Of a DNA stretch of 64,000 bases, positions 42,077-50,064 are shown in pieces. The translations under genes were made by a program, and so were the position numbers. A model generated the notes under the pieces. That model saw nothing but the letters and a program-made list of their open reading frames with translations. It had not been told where the DNA came from and made no database searches. Origin of the DNA: Phenylobacterium sp. (lineage in GTDB: Bacteria; Pseudomonadota; Alphaproteobacteria; Caulobacterales; Caulobacteraceae). Each line of letters opens with the position of its first letter. Within the stretch, counting starts at the first letter, position 1. Location of the stretch: contig NZ_SSMX01000008.1 of NCBI RefSeq assembly GCF_004799515.1, positions 62,001 through 126,000 on the forward strand. Direction: 5' to 3'.

Positions 42077-43062
42077 GCGCCGAAGCCGCGGTCTACCTCC
42101 GCACCTATCTCGGGCCGCTTGCCTTCCTCTTGGAGCGGTCGGACGTCACCGACATTTTCGTCAACATGCCCGGCGAGGCCTGGACCGAGACGGTCACCGG
42201 CAAGATCGAGCGCCACGCCGCGCCGCAGCTGGATGAGACGACGCTGTGGCGCCTCGCGCGCCAGATCGCGAGCCTCTCGAACCAGGGCGTCAACCGCGAG
42301 CACCCGCTGTTGGCGGCGACCCTGCCGGACGGCGAACGGGTACAGATCATCGCGCCCCCTGCCACGCGCGGGCCGCTCGCCATTGCGGTCCGCAAGCATG
42401 TGGTCGCCGATCTCAGCCTCGACGACTACGAGCGGTCGAGCGCCTTCGCCGATACGCGAACGGACGGCAAGTCCGACGCCGAGGCCCTCAACGCCGAACT
42501 GCGCGGACTCTTGGACCGCGGCCAGACCGCGGAGTTCCTCCGCCAGGCCGTCAGGGGCCGGAAGAACATCATCGTCGCCGGCGGCACTTCGACCGGCAAG
42601 ACCACCTTCCTGAACGCCCTGCTCAAGGAGATCCCGCGCGAGGAGCGCCTGATCCTCATCGAAGACGCCGCCGAGGTGCAGTTGGATCATCCCAACGCGG
42701 TCGGCCTGATCGCCGTGCGCGGCGAGAACGGCGAGGCCCGCGTCACCGCCGAAGACCTGGTCCAGGCGTCGCTCCGCATGCGCCCGGACCGGATCATCCT
42801 GGGCGAACTGCGGGGCCGCGAGGCGACCGATTTCCTGCGCGCCATCAACACCGGCCACCCGGGCTCGATCACCACCCTGCACGCCGACAGCCCGCGCGGC
42901 GCCGTCGACCAGCTGTCGCTGCTGGTTCTTCAAGCCGGCCTCAATCTCGGGCGCGCCGAAATCGCCGACTATGTCCGCAGCATCGTCGACGTCTTCGTGC
43001 AGCTTTCCCGCCGCGATGGCCGGCGGATGATCTCCGAAATCGTCTTCCAGCAGCAGGCTTGA
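42073..43062 (+). CDS. virB11: VirB11-family secretion ATPase
   Basis: The 329-residue protein has the VirB11 N-terminal domain and a hexameric RecA-like ATPase with Walker A GGTSTGKTTFLNALL near residue 173, an Asp box EDAAEVQL, Walker B region RIILGELRGREATDFL, and the His-box GHPGSITTLHAD. It regulates pilus assembly and secretion from the cytoplasm. It is the last VirB gene; a HupE-type permease gene begins six bases after its stop. Confidence 0.93.
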   Translation: MSAEAAVYLRTYLGPLAFLLERSDVTDIFVNMPGEAWTETVTGKIERHAAPQLDETTLWRLARQIASLSNQGVNREHPLLAATLPDGERVQIIAPPATRGPLAIAVRKHVVADLSLDDYERSSAFADTRTDGKSDAEALNAELRGLLDRGQTAEFLRQAVRGRKNIIVAGGTSTGKTTFLNALLKEIPREERLILIEDAAEVQLDHPNAVGLIAVRGENGEARVTAEDLVQASLRMRPDRIILGELRGREATDFLRAINTGHPGSITTLHADSPRGAVDQLSLLVLQAGLNLGRAEIADYVRSIVDVFVQLSRRDGRRMISEIVFQQQA

Positions 43063-43068
43063 GTTCAC

Positions 43069-43674
43069 TTGAAGAAACCTGACCTCGCCTTGCTGGCCGC
43101 TGTGGTTTGCACCGCCGCTTGGATGATCACCAGCGCCGCCGAGGCGCACACCGGCACCGGCCTGCCCGGCGGTTTCAAGTCCGGCTTCCTGCATCCGCTC
43201 ACCGGCTTCGACCACATGCTAGCCATGGTTTCGGTCGGCATCTGGGGGGCGTTTCTCGGCCGCCCGCTCATCGTCGCCCTCCCGGTGATCTTTCCGACCG
43301 TCATGGCTGTGGGGGGCGCCTTGGGGATGGCCAATGTGCCGTTCCCGCCGGTGGAAATCGGCATCGGTGTCTCGGTGCTGGTGATGGGCGCGGTGATCGC
43401 GCTGGCGTGGCGCGCCCCGATCTGGGCGGCCTGCCTGATTGTCGGGGTCTTTGCGCTCTTCCACGGCTACGCCCACGGCAAGGAGCTGCCCTCCGCGGCC
43501 GACCCGATTGGCTACAGCGTCGGCTTCGTGCTCGCCACTGGCCTGCTGCACGTGGCCGGCATCGGCGTGGGGCTGCTGAACGATCGTCCGAACGGCATCG
43601 TCGTCACCCGTAGCATCGGCGGCTTTGTCGCGCTGTGCGGCGTCTACTTCCTCTACGTGGCGCTGTCGAAGTGA
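43069..43674 (+). CDS. hupE: HupE/UreJ-family permease (probable nickel uptake)
   Basis: A signal-like N terminus ending AEAHTGTG precedes six hydrophobic segments. The family signatures HPLTGFDHMLAM and LFHGYAHG with their His/Asp residues are present; in this family they bind nickel (or cobalt) for hydrogenase or urease. The probable start is a TTG at 43069, six bases after virB11. Its stop overlaps the GTG of the next gene. No hydrogenase or urease gene is in the window, so the nickel user is elsewhere. Context with nikR and a receptor supports nickel. Confidence 0.88.
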   Translation: MKKPDLALLAAVVCTAAWMITSAAEAHTGTGLPGGFKSGFLHPLTGFDHMLAMVSVGIWGAFLGRPLIVALPVIFPTVMAVGGALGMANVPFPPVEIGIGVSVLVMGAVIALAWRAPIWAACLIVGVFALFHGYAHGKELPSAADPIGYSVGFVLATGLLHVAGIGVGLLNDRPNGIVVTRSIGGFVALCGVYFLYVALSK

Positions 43675-44156
43675 GGGGCGGCGCCTTGCCTCCGGCCCTG
43701 CTGGCCGCGAGCCTGGGGTTCGCGCTCGCCTTCGTTCCGAAGAAGGCGGTGGCGCCCAGCATCGTGGTCTTCGCCGGGATCGCGGCGGCCGTCAGTCTGG
43801 TGAGGACCGACCCCGGCTGGACCGACGCGATCTTCTACGCCTGTTGGGCCAGCGTGATCGTCACCGCGCTCGCCGTACACCTTCCAAAAGAGCCGCCGCC
43901 ACCCGCGGTCTTGGTGCTGGCCGCCAACGCAGGCCTTTGGTCCGGGGCTGTGATCGCCGCGGCCGGCGCGCCGTTCGACCTGGTGAAGTCGCTGCCGTTC
44001 GTTCTGATCTGCCTGCCGGCCAGCTGGCTGATCGCGCGCCGGCTCGGCATCGCTGTGAAGGTCGTGGCGAGCTGGCTGATCGCCGTCTCTGTCCTGGCCG
44101 CCGCCCTTCCGACCCTCACGCCGACGCCCGGTTACGTCGGCGACCACATGGAGTGA
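43671..44156 (+). CDS. Hydrophobic membrane protein coupled to hupE
   Basis: This 161-residue protein is almost entirely membrane-embedded, with about five or six helices (LLAASLGFALAFVP, IVVFAGIAAAVSLV, AVLVLAANAGLWSGAVIAA, VVASWLIAVSVLAAALP). The GTG at 43671 overlaps the hupE stop (GTGA), showing translational coupling. It matches no transporter family that I can name. Lying between hupE and a DUF4198 gene, it may form part of the same metal-uptake complex. Confidence 0.65.
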   Translation: MRGGALPPALLAASLGFALAFVPKKAVAPSIVVFAGIAAAVSLVRTDPGWTDAIFYACWASVIVTALAVHLPKEPPPPAVLVLAANAGLWSGAVIAAAGAPFDLVKSLPFVLICLPASWLIARRLGIAVKVVASWLIAVSVLAAALPTLTPTPGYVGDHME

Positions 44157-44158
44157 GT

Positions 44159-45013
44159 ATGCGTCATCGTTTCAAGCGCACCGGCCTCGCCGGGAGCGCG
44201 GCCCTTTTTGTCATCGCCTTCGGGCTTTCGGCGGCGGCGCATGACTTCTGGGTGCAGCCGTTCAAGTTCTGGATCCCGCCGAACAGCGCGGTAATGACGA
44301 CCCTGACGGTGGGCCACGGCGAATTCCGGCAGCGCTGGAACGCGGAGATCGACCGCGTCCTGCGCTTCAATGACATCGGTCCTGGTGGCGTCGTCACCGA
44401 TCACCTCGGCGAACTTCGATCCGGCGACATGAACCACGACCATCTCCTGGCCTTCGGTGCGCCGGGAACCCATGTGCTCGTCCTGCAAACCGGGTATGCC
44501 GAGAGCGTCCTGCCCGGCATACGTTTCACCGACTACATCAAGCAGGAAGGGCTGACGCCGGCTATCGACCTGCGCGCCCGCACCAGGACCGAGGACCAAC
44601 CGGGTCGCGAGATCTACAGCCGGCGCGCCAAGGCGCTGGTCCAAGTCGGAGCCGCCTCGACCCAACCGCAGCCCTGGGCCCTCAAGCCCGTAGGCCTCAG
44701 CCTGGAGATCGTTCCCGACGCCAATCCCTACGCCGTGGGCGCCGGACAAGACCTTCCCGTCCACGTGCTATTGGACGGTCGGCCACTCGCCGGCGCCCTT
44801 GTGATGCTGAACAATCTCGATTTTGACGGGAGGCCGCTGGCGACTGTGAAGACCGACAGCGCCGGGCGAGCGTCGTTCAAGACGCCGCGCACCGGGTCTT
44901 GGCAGCTCAACGTATTGTGGACCAAGCCGCTCAAGGGCAATCCAAAGGCCGACTACGACACGACCTTTTCCAGCCTCACCTTCGGCTTCCCGCCTGTCGG
45001 CGGCGCGCACTGA
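44159..45013 (+). CDS. DUF4198-family periplasmic protein (NikM-like)
   Basis: A signal peptide ends at AAAHDFWVQP; the HDFWVQP start of the mature protein and the C-terminal Ig-like domain (PVHVLLDGRPLAGALVML, then TDSAGRASFKTPRTGSW) are hallmarks of DUF4198 proteins, which accompany nickel or cobalt transporters. The ATG at 44159 has GGAG within the end of the previous gene. Being third after hupE on one message, it probably presents nickel to the permease. Mature N-terminal His could be a metal ligand. Confidence 0.82.
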   Translation: MRHRFKRTGLAGSAALFVIAFGLSAAAHDFWVQPFKFWIPPNSAVMTTLTVGHGEFRQRWNAEIDRVLRFNDIGPGGVVTDHLGELRSGDMNHDHLLAFGAPGTHVLVLQTGYAESVLPGIRFTDYIKQEGLTPAIDLRARTRTEDQPGREIYSRRAKALVQVGAASTQPQPWALKPVGLSLEIVPDANPYAVGAGQDLPVHVLLDGRPLAGALVMLNNLDFDGRPLATVKTDSAGRASFKTPRTGSWQLNVLWTKPLKGNPKADYDTTFSSLTFGFPPVGGAH

Positions 45014-45294
45014 TGATTGTCGCCCCTTGTGACCGCCTAAAGGGTCGTGAAGCCGACCGGCGCCCCGGGCTCATACCGACCACGAAACGATCGAGCTTCC
45101 GAGCTCGCCAACGCGGCCGTACTGCCGCTTTCGGGCCTGCGTCTCACGTTCACGCGGCTCGTGCGAGCTTCGGAGCCGGCGCCAGCGGATGAGTTGACGG
45201 GCCACGGCCGGAGCCGAGCGAACTTCCAAGTCACGGTCGTGGGGAATCTAGCGGCGCCACCGGAACCTCCGTCTCAAGGAACAGTTCGGCCGCC

Positions 45295-45663
45295 ATGGAA
45301 GCCCGTAGGAGTCCGCTCGTGCTCGTGGTCGATGATGAGCCCTTGGTACGCGTCGTTGCTTCGGTAAGCCTCGAAGAAGCCGGTTTTGACGTGCTCGAGG
45401 CGACCAGCGCCGATCATGCCCTGGACCTGCCTCGGTCACGAGCCGACTTCGGCATCCTGTTCACCGACATCAACATGCCGGGCTCGCTCGACGGCACGGC
45501 ACTGGCAAAGTGCGTCCACGAACTCTGGCCGCACGTCCGCATCGTCGTGACCTTCGGCAGAGGCTTGCCGGAGCCGCTGCCGGATGACGGGAAGTTCCTT
45601 CGCCAGCCGTATTCCGTCACTGAGCTGAGAGAAACGATCGTCAACGTCTCAGCCAGGCCGTGA
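45295..45663 (+). CDS. Single-domain receiver with altered active-site Lys
   Basis: The fold is a complete receiver (LVVDDEPLVRVVA; phosphoacceptor Asp in ILFTDINMPGSLDG). Two conserved places differ: the usual Lys before Pro-Tyr is Gln (FLRQPYS), and the Thr of VVTF is followed by Phe rather than a small residue. These changes may alter phosphorylation or signal read-out. It resembles the receiver at 56792-57160 (ILFTDINMPG against VLFTDVNMPG), which keeps the Lys. No kinase gene is adjacent. AAGGAA lies 11 bases before the ATG. Confidence 0.8.
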   Translation: MEARRSPLVLVVDDEPLVRVVASVSLEEAGFDVLEATSADHALDLPRSRADFGILFTDINMPGSLDGTALAKCVHELWPHVRIVVTFGRGLPEPLPDDGKFLRQPYSVTELRETIVNVSARP

Positions 45664-45728
45664 CCCCACACTTGGGCTCGGCAGGGCGTTCCGGCGTCGT
45701 CGCTATGCCCTTTTTCCGGCGATAAGCA

Positions 45729-46964
45729 GTGCCTCAACAATCCTTCAGCTCCGTCGCGACCAGCAAGCGCGACCTCCGCACCGGCCGATCGCTCTGGTCG
45801 AGCGACGCTTCGGGGCTTGGGGTCCCGGCGCGGCCGCTTTGCGCTCCAATCGACGTCGATGTCGCCATCGTTGGCGCGGGCGTCAGCGGCGCGTTCATGG
45901 CGCATGAGCTCGCCCGCACCTTCAGCGTCGCCGTCTTCGACAGACGCGGGCCGGTGCTCGGCAGCACTATGGCCTCGACCGCCATGCTGCAGTGGGAGTT
46001 GGATCTTCCACTTCAGGCGCTCGCTGAGAAGATCGGCGAAGCGAATGCCGGGCGGGTCTACCGACGGTCGCGGCGGGCGGTCGACGATCTCAGGGCAATC
46101 GTGGAGTCTTCAGGAATCCGCTGCGGCCTGAAGCCGAAACGGTCGCTGTATCTCGCCGGCGACGACTATGGCGCGCGGGCGCTGGCGCGCGAGGCCGAGG
46201 CGCGCGCCGCCGCGGGCCTGGAGTCGGTATTCCTGCATCCCGCCGACTTGCGCCCGTTCGGCATTGAGCGCACCGGCGCGATCCTGTCGGAGGGCTCGGC
46301 CAGCGCAGACCCTGCTCGGCTGGCGGCCGGCCTTCTTCGACGCGCCATCGATAACGGGGCCAAGGTCTATTCACCGGTCGAGATCACCGGTGTGCTGCAG
46401 GGCGGCGATCACGTGACCCTGGTCAGCGACGCAGGCGTCGAGGTCCGCGCTCGCCACGTTGTATTCTGTTGCGGCTACGAATTTCCCGACAGCGTGCCGA
46501 CCCATGGCGCCAAGATCATCTCCACCTGGGCGCTCGCCAGCAAGCCGTTGACCCGGGCGCCGGCATGGTTATCCCGCCACCTCGTCTGGGAAGCCTCCGA
46601 CCCGTACCTCTATTTGCGCATGACGAGCGACGGCCGCCTCATCGCCGGCGGGGAGGACGAGGCGTCGCCGACGCGCCACGCCGATCCGAAAGCCATCGGT
46701 CCAAAGTCGCAGGCGATCGTCCGCAAGCTCAAAGTCCTGATTCCCGATCTGGAGATCGATATCGACTATGCTTGGTCCGGCGCATTCGGCGAGAGCACGA
46801 CCAGCATGCCCTTGATCGGACCCATCCCGGGAATGCCACACGGCTATGCTGTGATGGGCTTTGGCGGCAACGGCATCACCTATTCGGTGATCGCCAGCCA
46901 GATCGTCGCCGCCGCCATCCGCGGGCGGCCCGATCCAGACGCGGACCTCTACAACTTTCGCTGA
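45729..46964 (+). CDS. FAD-dependent oxidoreductase (DAO family)
   Basis: The Rossmann FAD motif VDVAIVGAGVSGAFMAHELA lies near residue 43, and the C-terminal FAD-contact region GFGGNGITYSVIAS near 380 is typical of D-amino-acid-oxidase-like flavoproteins (DadA, glycine oxidase, sarcosine oxidase). The first 40 residues form an unusual leader (RSLWSSDASGLG) seen in a subgroup of these enzymes. The start is GTG at 45729. The substrate is unknown. It converges with a flavodoxin-like gene one base away, so both genes may share a redox theme. Confidence 0.85.
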   Translation: MPQQSFSSVATSKRDLRTGRSLWSSDASGLGVPARPLCAPIDVDVAIVGAGVSGAFMAHELARTFSVAVFDRRGPVLGSTMASTAMLQWELDLPLQALAEKIGEANAGRVYRRSRRAVDDLRAIVESSGIRCGLKPKRSLYLAGDDYGARALAREAEARAAAGLESVFLHPADLRPFGIERTGAILSEGSASADPARLAAGLLRRAIDNGAKVYSPVEITGVLQGGDHVTLVSDAGVEVRARHVVFCCGYEFPDSVPTHGAKIISTWALASKPLTRAPAWLSRHLVWEASDPYLYLRMTSDGRLIAGGEDEASPTRHADPKAIGPKSQAIVRKLKVLIPDLEIDIDYAWSGAFGESTTSMPLIGPIPGMPHGYAVMGFGGNGITYSVIASQIVAAAIRGRPDPDADLYNFR

Positions 46965-46965
46965 G

Positions 46966-47574
46966 TTAGCCTGGGAAGGGCTTGGCCTTCAGCAGGCCGG
47001 CCAGGTGCGCCGCGTTGCCGGCAACCATCTTCGCCGTCTGCGCGACCTTCTTCGGCGTGGTCTTGAGATCCTTGAAATCAACCGAGCCCATGGCCTCGCC
47101 CACCCAGTAGCAGCAGGCGACGGCAGGGATCGTCCAGCCGGTATCGTTCAGGCTCTGGGCGATCTCGGCGAAGCTATGGTGCGCGCCGTCCTCGTTGCCC
47201 ACGATGGCGACCACGGCGACCTTGGAATACGAAGGCATCCGGCCCTGCTTGTCGGTTTCGTCGAAGAAGGCGTCCATCCGTTCCAGCACACGCTTGGCCA
47301 CGCTGCTGGGCTGCCCCATCCAGATGGGCGTGCCGAAGATCAGGATGTCGGCGGCGAGGATCTTCTCTCGCACACCCGGCCACTCGTCACCGTTTCCCTC
47401 GTCGGAGGAAACGCCCGCGGCGATGTTCAGCGACGCGATGCGGATCGTCTCGGCGACCTCCACGTCGCAGGCTTTGAACTGCTTGGCGAGCAAGGCGATC
47501 ATCGCGTCGGTGGAGCTGGAATGTGTCGCATCGCCCTTGAGCGTGCAGTTGATGGGCTGGCAGCGGAGCTTCAT
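46966..47574 (-). CDS. Flavodoxin-like NAD(P)H-dependent reductase
   Basis: The protein has the flavodoxin/NADPH-dependent FMN reductase fold: a STDAMIALLAKQF phosphate-loop region, then ILIFGTPIWMGQPSSVAKRVLERMD, the segment that contacts FMN in this family. It is 202 residues long without signal peptide, so it acts in the cytoplasm. It is convergent with the FAD oxidoreductase. It probably reduces quinones or similar acceptors, but the substrate cannot be assigned. Confidence 0.8.
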   Translation of the reverse strand: MKLRCQPINCTLKGDATHSSSTDAMIALLAKQFKACDVEVAETIRIASLNIAAGVSSDEGNGDEWPGVREKILAADILIFGTPIWMGQPSSVAKRVLERMDAFFDETDKQGRMPSYSKVAVVAIVGNEDGAHHSFAEIAQSLNDTGWTIPAVACCYWVGEAMGSVDFKDLKTTPKKVAQTAKMVAGNAAHLAGLLKAKPFPG

Positions 47575-47673
47575 GGATCACCTCATTGGTGAAGCCGGAA
47601 AGCGCCGAGCGACAGGCCGGTTCCGCCTGCCCTATCGAAGGGCCGAAAAGAGCACCAAGTGAGTCAGGAACGC

Positions 47674-47730
47674 ATGGGGCGGGGTGGCGTTGGAACGAAG
47701 ACGCTTATGCCCTCAGCGTCCGAACCCTGA
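47674..47730 (+). CDS. Possible 18-residue leader peptide
   Basis: An ATG at 47674, with AGGA five bases upstream, opens an 18-codon frame that stops at 47730, three bases before a terminator hairpin. The DNA at its end can form GACGCT...AGCGTC (from 47699) or CCTCAG...CTGAGG, two structures that exclude each other. This resembles an attenuator layout but may be chance; no run of regulatory codons is obvious. Confidence 0.25.
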   Translation: MGRGGVGTKTLMPSASEP

Positions 47731-47732
47731 GG

Positions 47733-47764
47733 CTCCCAACTTCCCCGAGTTGGGGGCTTTTGTT
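47733..47764 (+). terminator. Rho-independent terminator
   Basis: CCCAACT at 47735-47741 pairs with AGTTGGG at 47748-47754 across a six-base loop; the stem can be lengthened by two further pairs. It is followed by CTTTTGTTT at 47757-47765. It lies directly before the hypothetical gene at 47764, in its presumed leader. Confidence 0.65.
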
Positions 47765-48069
47765 TGCAACGGAGCCTCACCATACGCAATCCCTGGATCC
47801 GGCTCAGCCTCGACGCCTGGAGCCTCGGGATCGAGGCGTCCTTGGTCATCGGCCTGCGCACGCTGATGGTCGCCGCGGGCGGTCCCGCAGCGCGCCAGGA
47901 AATGGGGCGCATGGTCAGCGAGAAGGTGGACGCGGCGTTGCAGCTGCAGGCCCGCGCCCTGACCGGCGGCCTGGGGCTGACCCCGCAAAGCGCCGCCGGA
48001 CGGACCCTGACCCACTATCGCCGCAAGGTTCGCGCCAACTGGCGACGGCTTTCGAAGTCTCCCGGCTAG
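47764..48069 (+). CDS. Conserved hypothetical protein of about 95-101 residues
   Basis: The product reads IRNPWIRLSLDAWSLGIEAS near its start, then a helical middle (RQEMGRMVSEKVDAALQLQA) and a basic end (TLTHYRRKVRANWRRL). It resembles a small Caulobacterales family often found near phasin-like or stress genes; function unknown. The TTG at 47764 overlaps a terminator T-run. GGAG at 47771-47774 is perfectly placed for an in-frame ATA at 47782, where relatives would be expected to start, so the original ATG may have mutated to ATA. Confidence 0.6.
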   Translation: MQRSLTIRNPWIRLSLDAWSLGIEASLVIGLRTLMVAAGGPAARQEMGRMVSEKVDAALQLQARALTGGLGLTPQSAAGRTLTHYRRKVRANWRRLSKSPG

Positions 48070-48183
48070 ACCTGTCATGAAGACGGGACGCCCAATATCG
48101 GCCTCCTATGGTGGAGCTTATCTGCGCTCCGCGCGTTCAAGCTGGGAGGACTGCTCGCCTCGGGTATCTTAGGGTGATGAACG

Positions 48184-48777
48184 ATGACTCCTCATTCCGA
48201 AGCTAGCGAGGCGTTCCGCGCCGAACTGACCGCCCTGATCCCTCACATGCGCGCGTTCGCCAAGTCGATGTGCGGCGACCCCACCGCCGGCGACGACCTG
48301 GCGCAAGACGCCCTCCTCAAGGCCTGGACGGCACACGCCAGCTATGTTCCCGGGACCAACATGAAGGCGTGGGTGTTCATGATCATCCGCAACGGCTTCT
48401 ACTCGGAGAGGCGGCGTTCCTGGCGCAGTGTCGAGCTGGATACGGAAACCGCCGAGCGGACCCTTGAGGCCGTGAGCAATCCCACGGCGACCCTGGAGTT
48501 GGACGAGCTCCGCCGCGCGCTCCAGTGCCTGCCGGACGACCAGCGCGAGGCGCTGATCCTGATCGGCGCAGGCGGCTTCTCCTACGAACAAGTCGCCGAG
48601 ATCGCGAGCTGCGCCGTGGGCACGGTCAAGAGCCGCGTCAGCCGCGCCCGCGATCGGATCGCGCTGATCCTTGCCGAAGCGTCCTTCGGCAAGGACGACA
48701 TCCAGCCCAGCGAAGCGATGACCAATATCCTTGCCCAGCTCCGCAACGCCGATCGGCCGCTTGCTATCGCGGCCTGA
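48184..48777 (+). CDS. EcfG-type (general stress response) ECF sigma factor
   Basis: Region 2 (about 12-80) shows FRAELTALIPHMRAFAKSM, DDLAQDALLKAW and GTNMKAWVFMIIRNGFYSERRR, the pattern of EcfG (ECF15) sigma factors of alphaproteobacteria. Region 4 (about 115-165) has LPDDQREALILIGAGGFSYEQVAEI and GTVKSRVSRARDRI. EcfG normally controls general stress genes under NepR/PhyR, neither of which is seen here, so this may be an additional paralogue. A CorA-like transporter, a small membrane protein, a hemerythrin and a large kinase follow on the same strand. Confidence 0.9.
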   Translation: MTPHSEASEAFRAELTALIPHMRAFAKSMCGDPTAGDDLAQDALLKAWTAHASYVPGTNMKAWVFMIIRNGFYSERRRSWRSVELDTETAERTLEAVSNPTATLELDELRRALQCLPDDQREALILIGAGGFSYEQVAEIASCAVGTVKSRVSRARDRIALILAEASFGKDDIQPSEAMTNILAQLRNADRPLAIAA

Positions 48778-48824
48778 TCGTCCGCCGGTTTCGCCGGTCT
48801 TGGATTTGCGGAGCGTGACGACCG

Positions 48825-49808
48825 ATGATCCGCACGTTTCTTTATGACGCCCAGGGCCACGATCAGGAGATGGACCTGGGGGCGGAGCTTCCGAAGCTCG
48901 AAGAGCACCACCTTCTCTGGATCGACGTCACTGGCCGCGAACCCGCCGACTTCGAGCGGCTGGCAAGTCTTCTGGATCTGAAGCCGCGCTCGGTTTCGGA
49001 CCTGGTCGAGAGCGGCCGGCGGTTCAGTCTCGCCAACTACGGCGCCTACATCCAGTTCGACGTGGCGACCCTCGAATCTCGCGAGGCTACGGCGGGTGCG
49101 CCGAGCGTAATCCGCTCGCAGCGCCTGGACGTGGCTCTTGGCCAGGGCTGGGTGCTCACCGCCCATGAAAACCCGCTTCGATTCCTGGAAGAATTCCGCG
49201 ACCAAGACCGCGGCGAGACGCTCATCGGCGGCCTGACGTCCGCGGCCCTGGCCGCCTCGCTGTTGGATTGGCATCTCGCGACCTATCTCGCCGCGCTGGA
49301 GGTGGTTGAGGCTTTTGCCGACCGGGTCGATCTCCGGATGCTCTCATCTTCTCGGGTCCGGGAGGACCTGCTGAAGGACCTCGTGGGCGCGCGGCGCCAC
49401 ATCTCCAGTCTGCGGCGATCGCTCGCCTCGCAGAGTTCGATTTTCTACGGGCTCTCCCGCCCCGACCTGGCGCTGACCGCCGACGCCAGCGCCGTGGAGG
49501 GATACAAGGATCTGGAACGCCGCTTTGAGCGGGTGCTGGACTCTCTCGAACACGGCCGCGAGCTTGTGCAGAGCTCCTTCGACCTCTTCACCACGCGGAC
49601 GGCGGAGACCACCAACGCCCTGATCCGGCGGCTGACCTTCATCAGCATCCTGCTCGGCGCCCTGGGCGGCGTCGCGGGCGTATTCGGCATGAACTTCGAG
49701 ACGCCCTACGCCAAAACCGGGCTTATGGGCTTCTGGGCGGTCGTCGGCGCCTTCCTGGTGCTGGGCGGCGGGGCGGCGCTCATCGGCCGCGCCCGAAAGT
49801 GGATCTAG
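48825..49808 (+). CDS. corA: CorA-family divalent-cation transporter
   Basis: A large N-terminal cytoplasmic domain with a long helix (SLEHGRELVQSSFDLFTTR) leads to two C-terminal membrane helices (about 268-288 and 300-320). Between them is the pore signature GMN within VFGMNFETPY. This is the standard CorA/ZntB layout; length 327 is normal. It would move magnesium or a related divalent ion. Its ATG is 47 bases after the EcfG-type gene, so the two may share transcription. Confidence 0.9.
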   Translation: MIRTFLYDAQGHDQEMDLGAELPKLEEHHLLWIDVTGREPADFERLASLLDLKPRSVSDLVESGRRFSLANYGAYIQFDVATLESREATAGAPSVIRSQRLDVALGQGWVLTAHENPLRFLEEFRDQDRGETLIGGLTSAALAASLLDWHLATYLAALEVVEAFADRVDLRMLSSSRVREDLLKDLVGARRHISSLRRSLASQSSIFYGLSRPDLALTADASAVEGYKDLERRFERVLDSLEHGRELVQSSFDLFTTRTAETTNALIRRLTFISILLGALGGVAGVFGMNFETPYAKTGLMGFWAVVGAFLVLGGGAALIGRARKWI

Positions 49809-49899
49809 CGCGCGCCTGCGCACCGGCGGAACCTTCACCTTGGCGGCGGATTACCTTGGCCGACCGGAGGCGACCGCTTCCCCGCTGAAAGATCCTCAA

Positions 49900-50049
49900 A
49901 TGCTTGGAATCCTCGCGCTCGTCCTCGTGGTCCTGTGGCTGCTTGGCTTCTTCGCTTTCCACATCACCACCGCCGCCATTCATTTGATCCTGGTGGTCGC
50001 TCTGATCTTGGTGGTGCTGCATTTCCTCCGGGGCCGACGGTCGGTCTAG
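49900..50049 (+). CDS. Small two-helix membrane protein (lmo0937 family)
   Basis: The 49-residue product MLGILALVLVVLWLLGFFAF continues through a second helix (AAIHLILVVALILVVLHFL) and ends RGRRSV, matching the lmo0937 family of tiny stress-associated membrane proteins. The ATG at 49900 fits the family; the open frame extends upstream to 49840 with a non-family N terminus. It lies between corA and a hemerythrin gene. Its function is unknown. Confidence 0.75.
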   Translation: MLGILALVLVVLWLLGFFAFHITTAAIHLILVVALILVVLHFLRGRRSV

Positions 50050-50064
50050 GCGGAAGCATTCGAC

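Noticed and set aside
41305-43215. 636-codon minus-strand frame opposite virB10 and virB11
   Set aside because: It is antisense to two well-supported genes and shows no domain.
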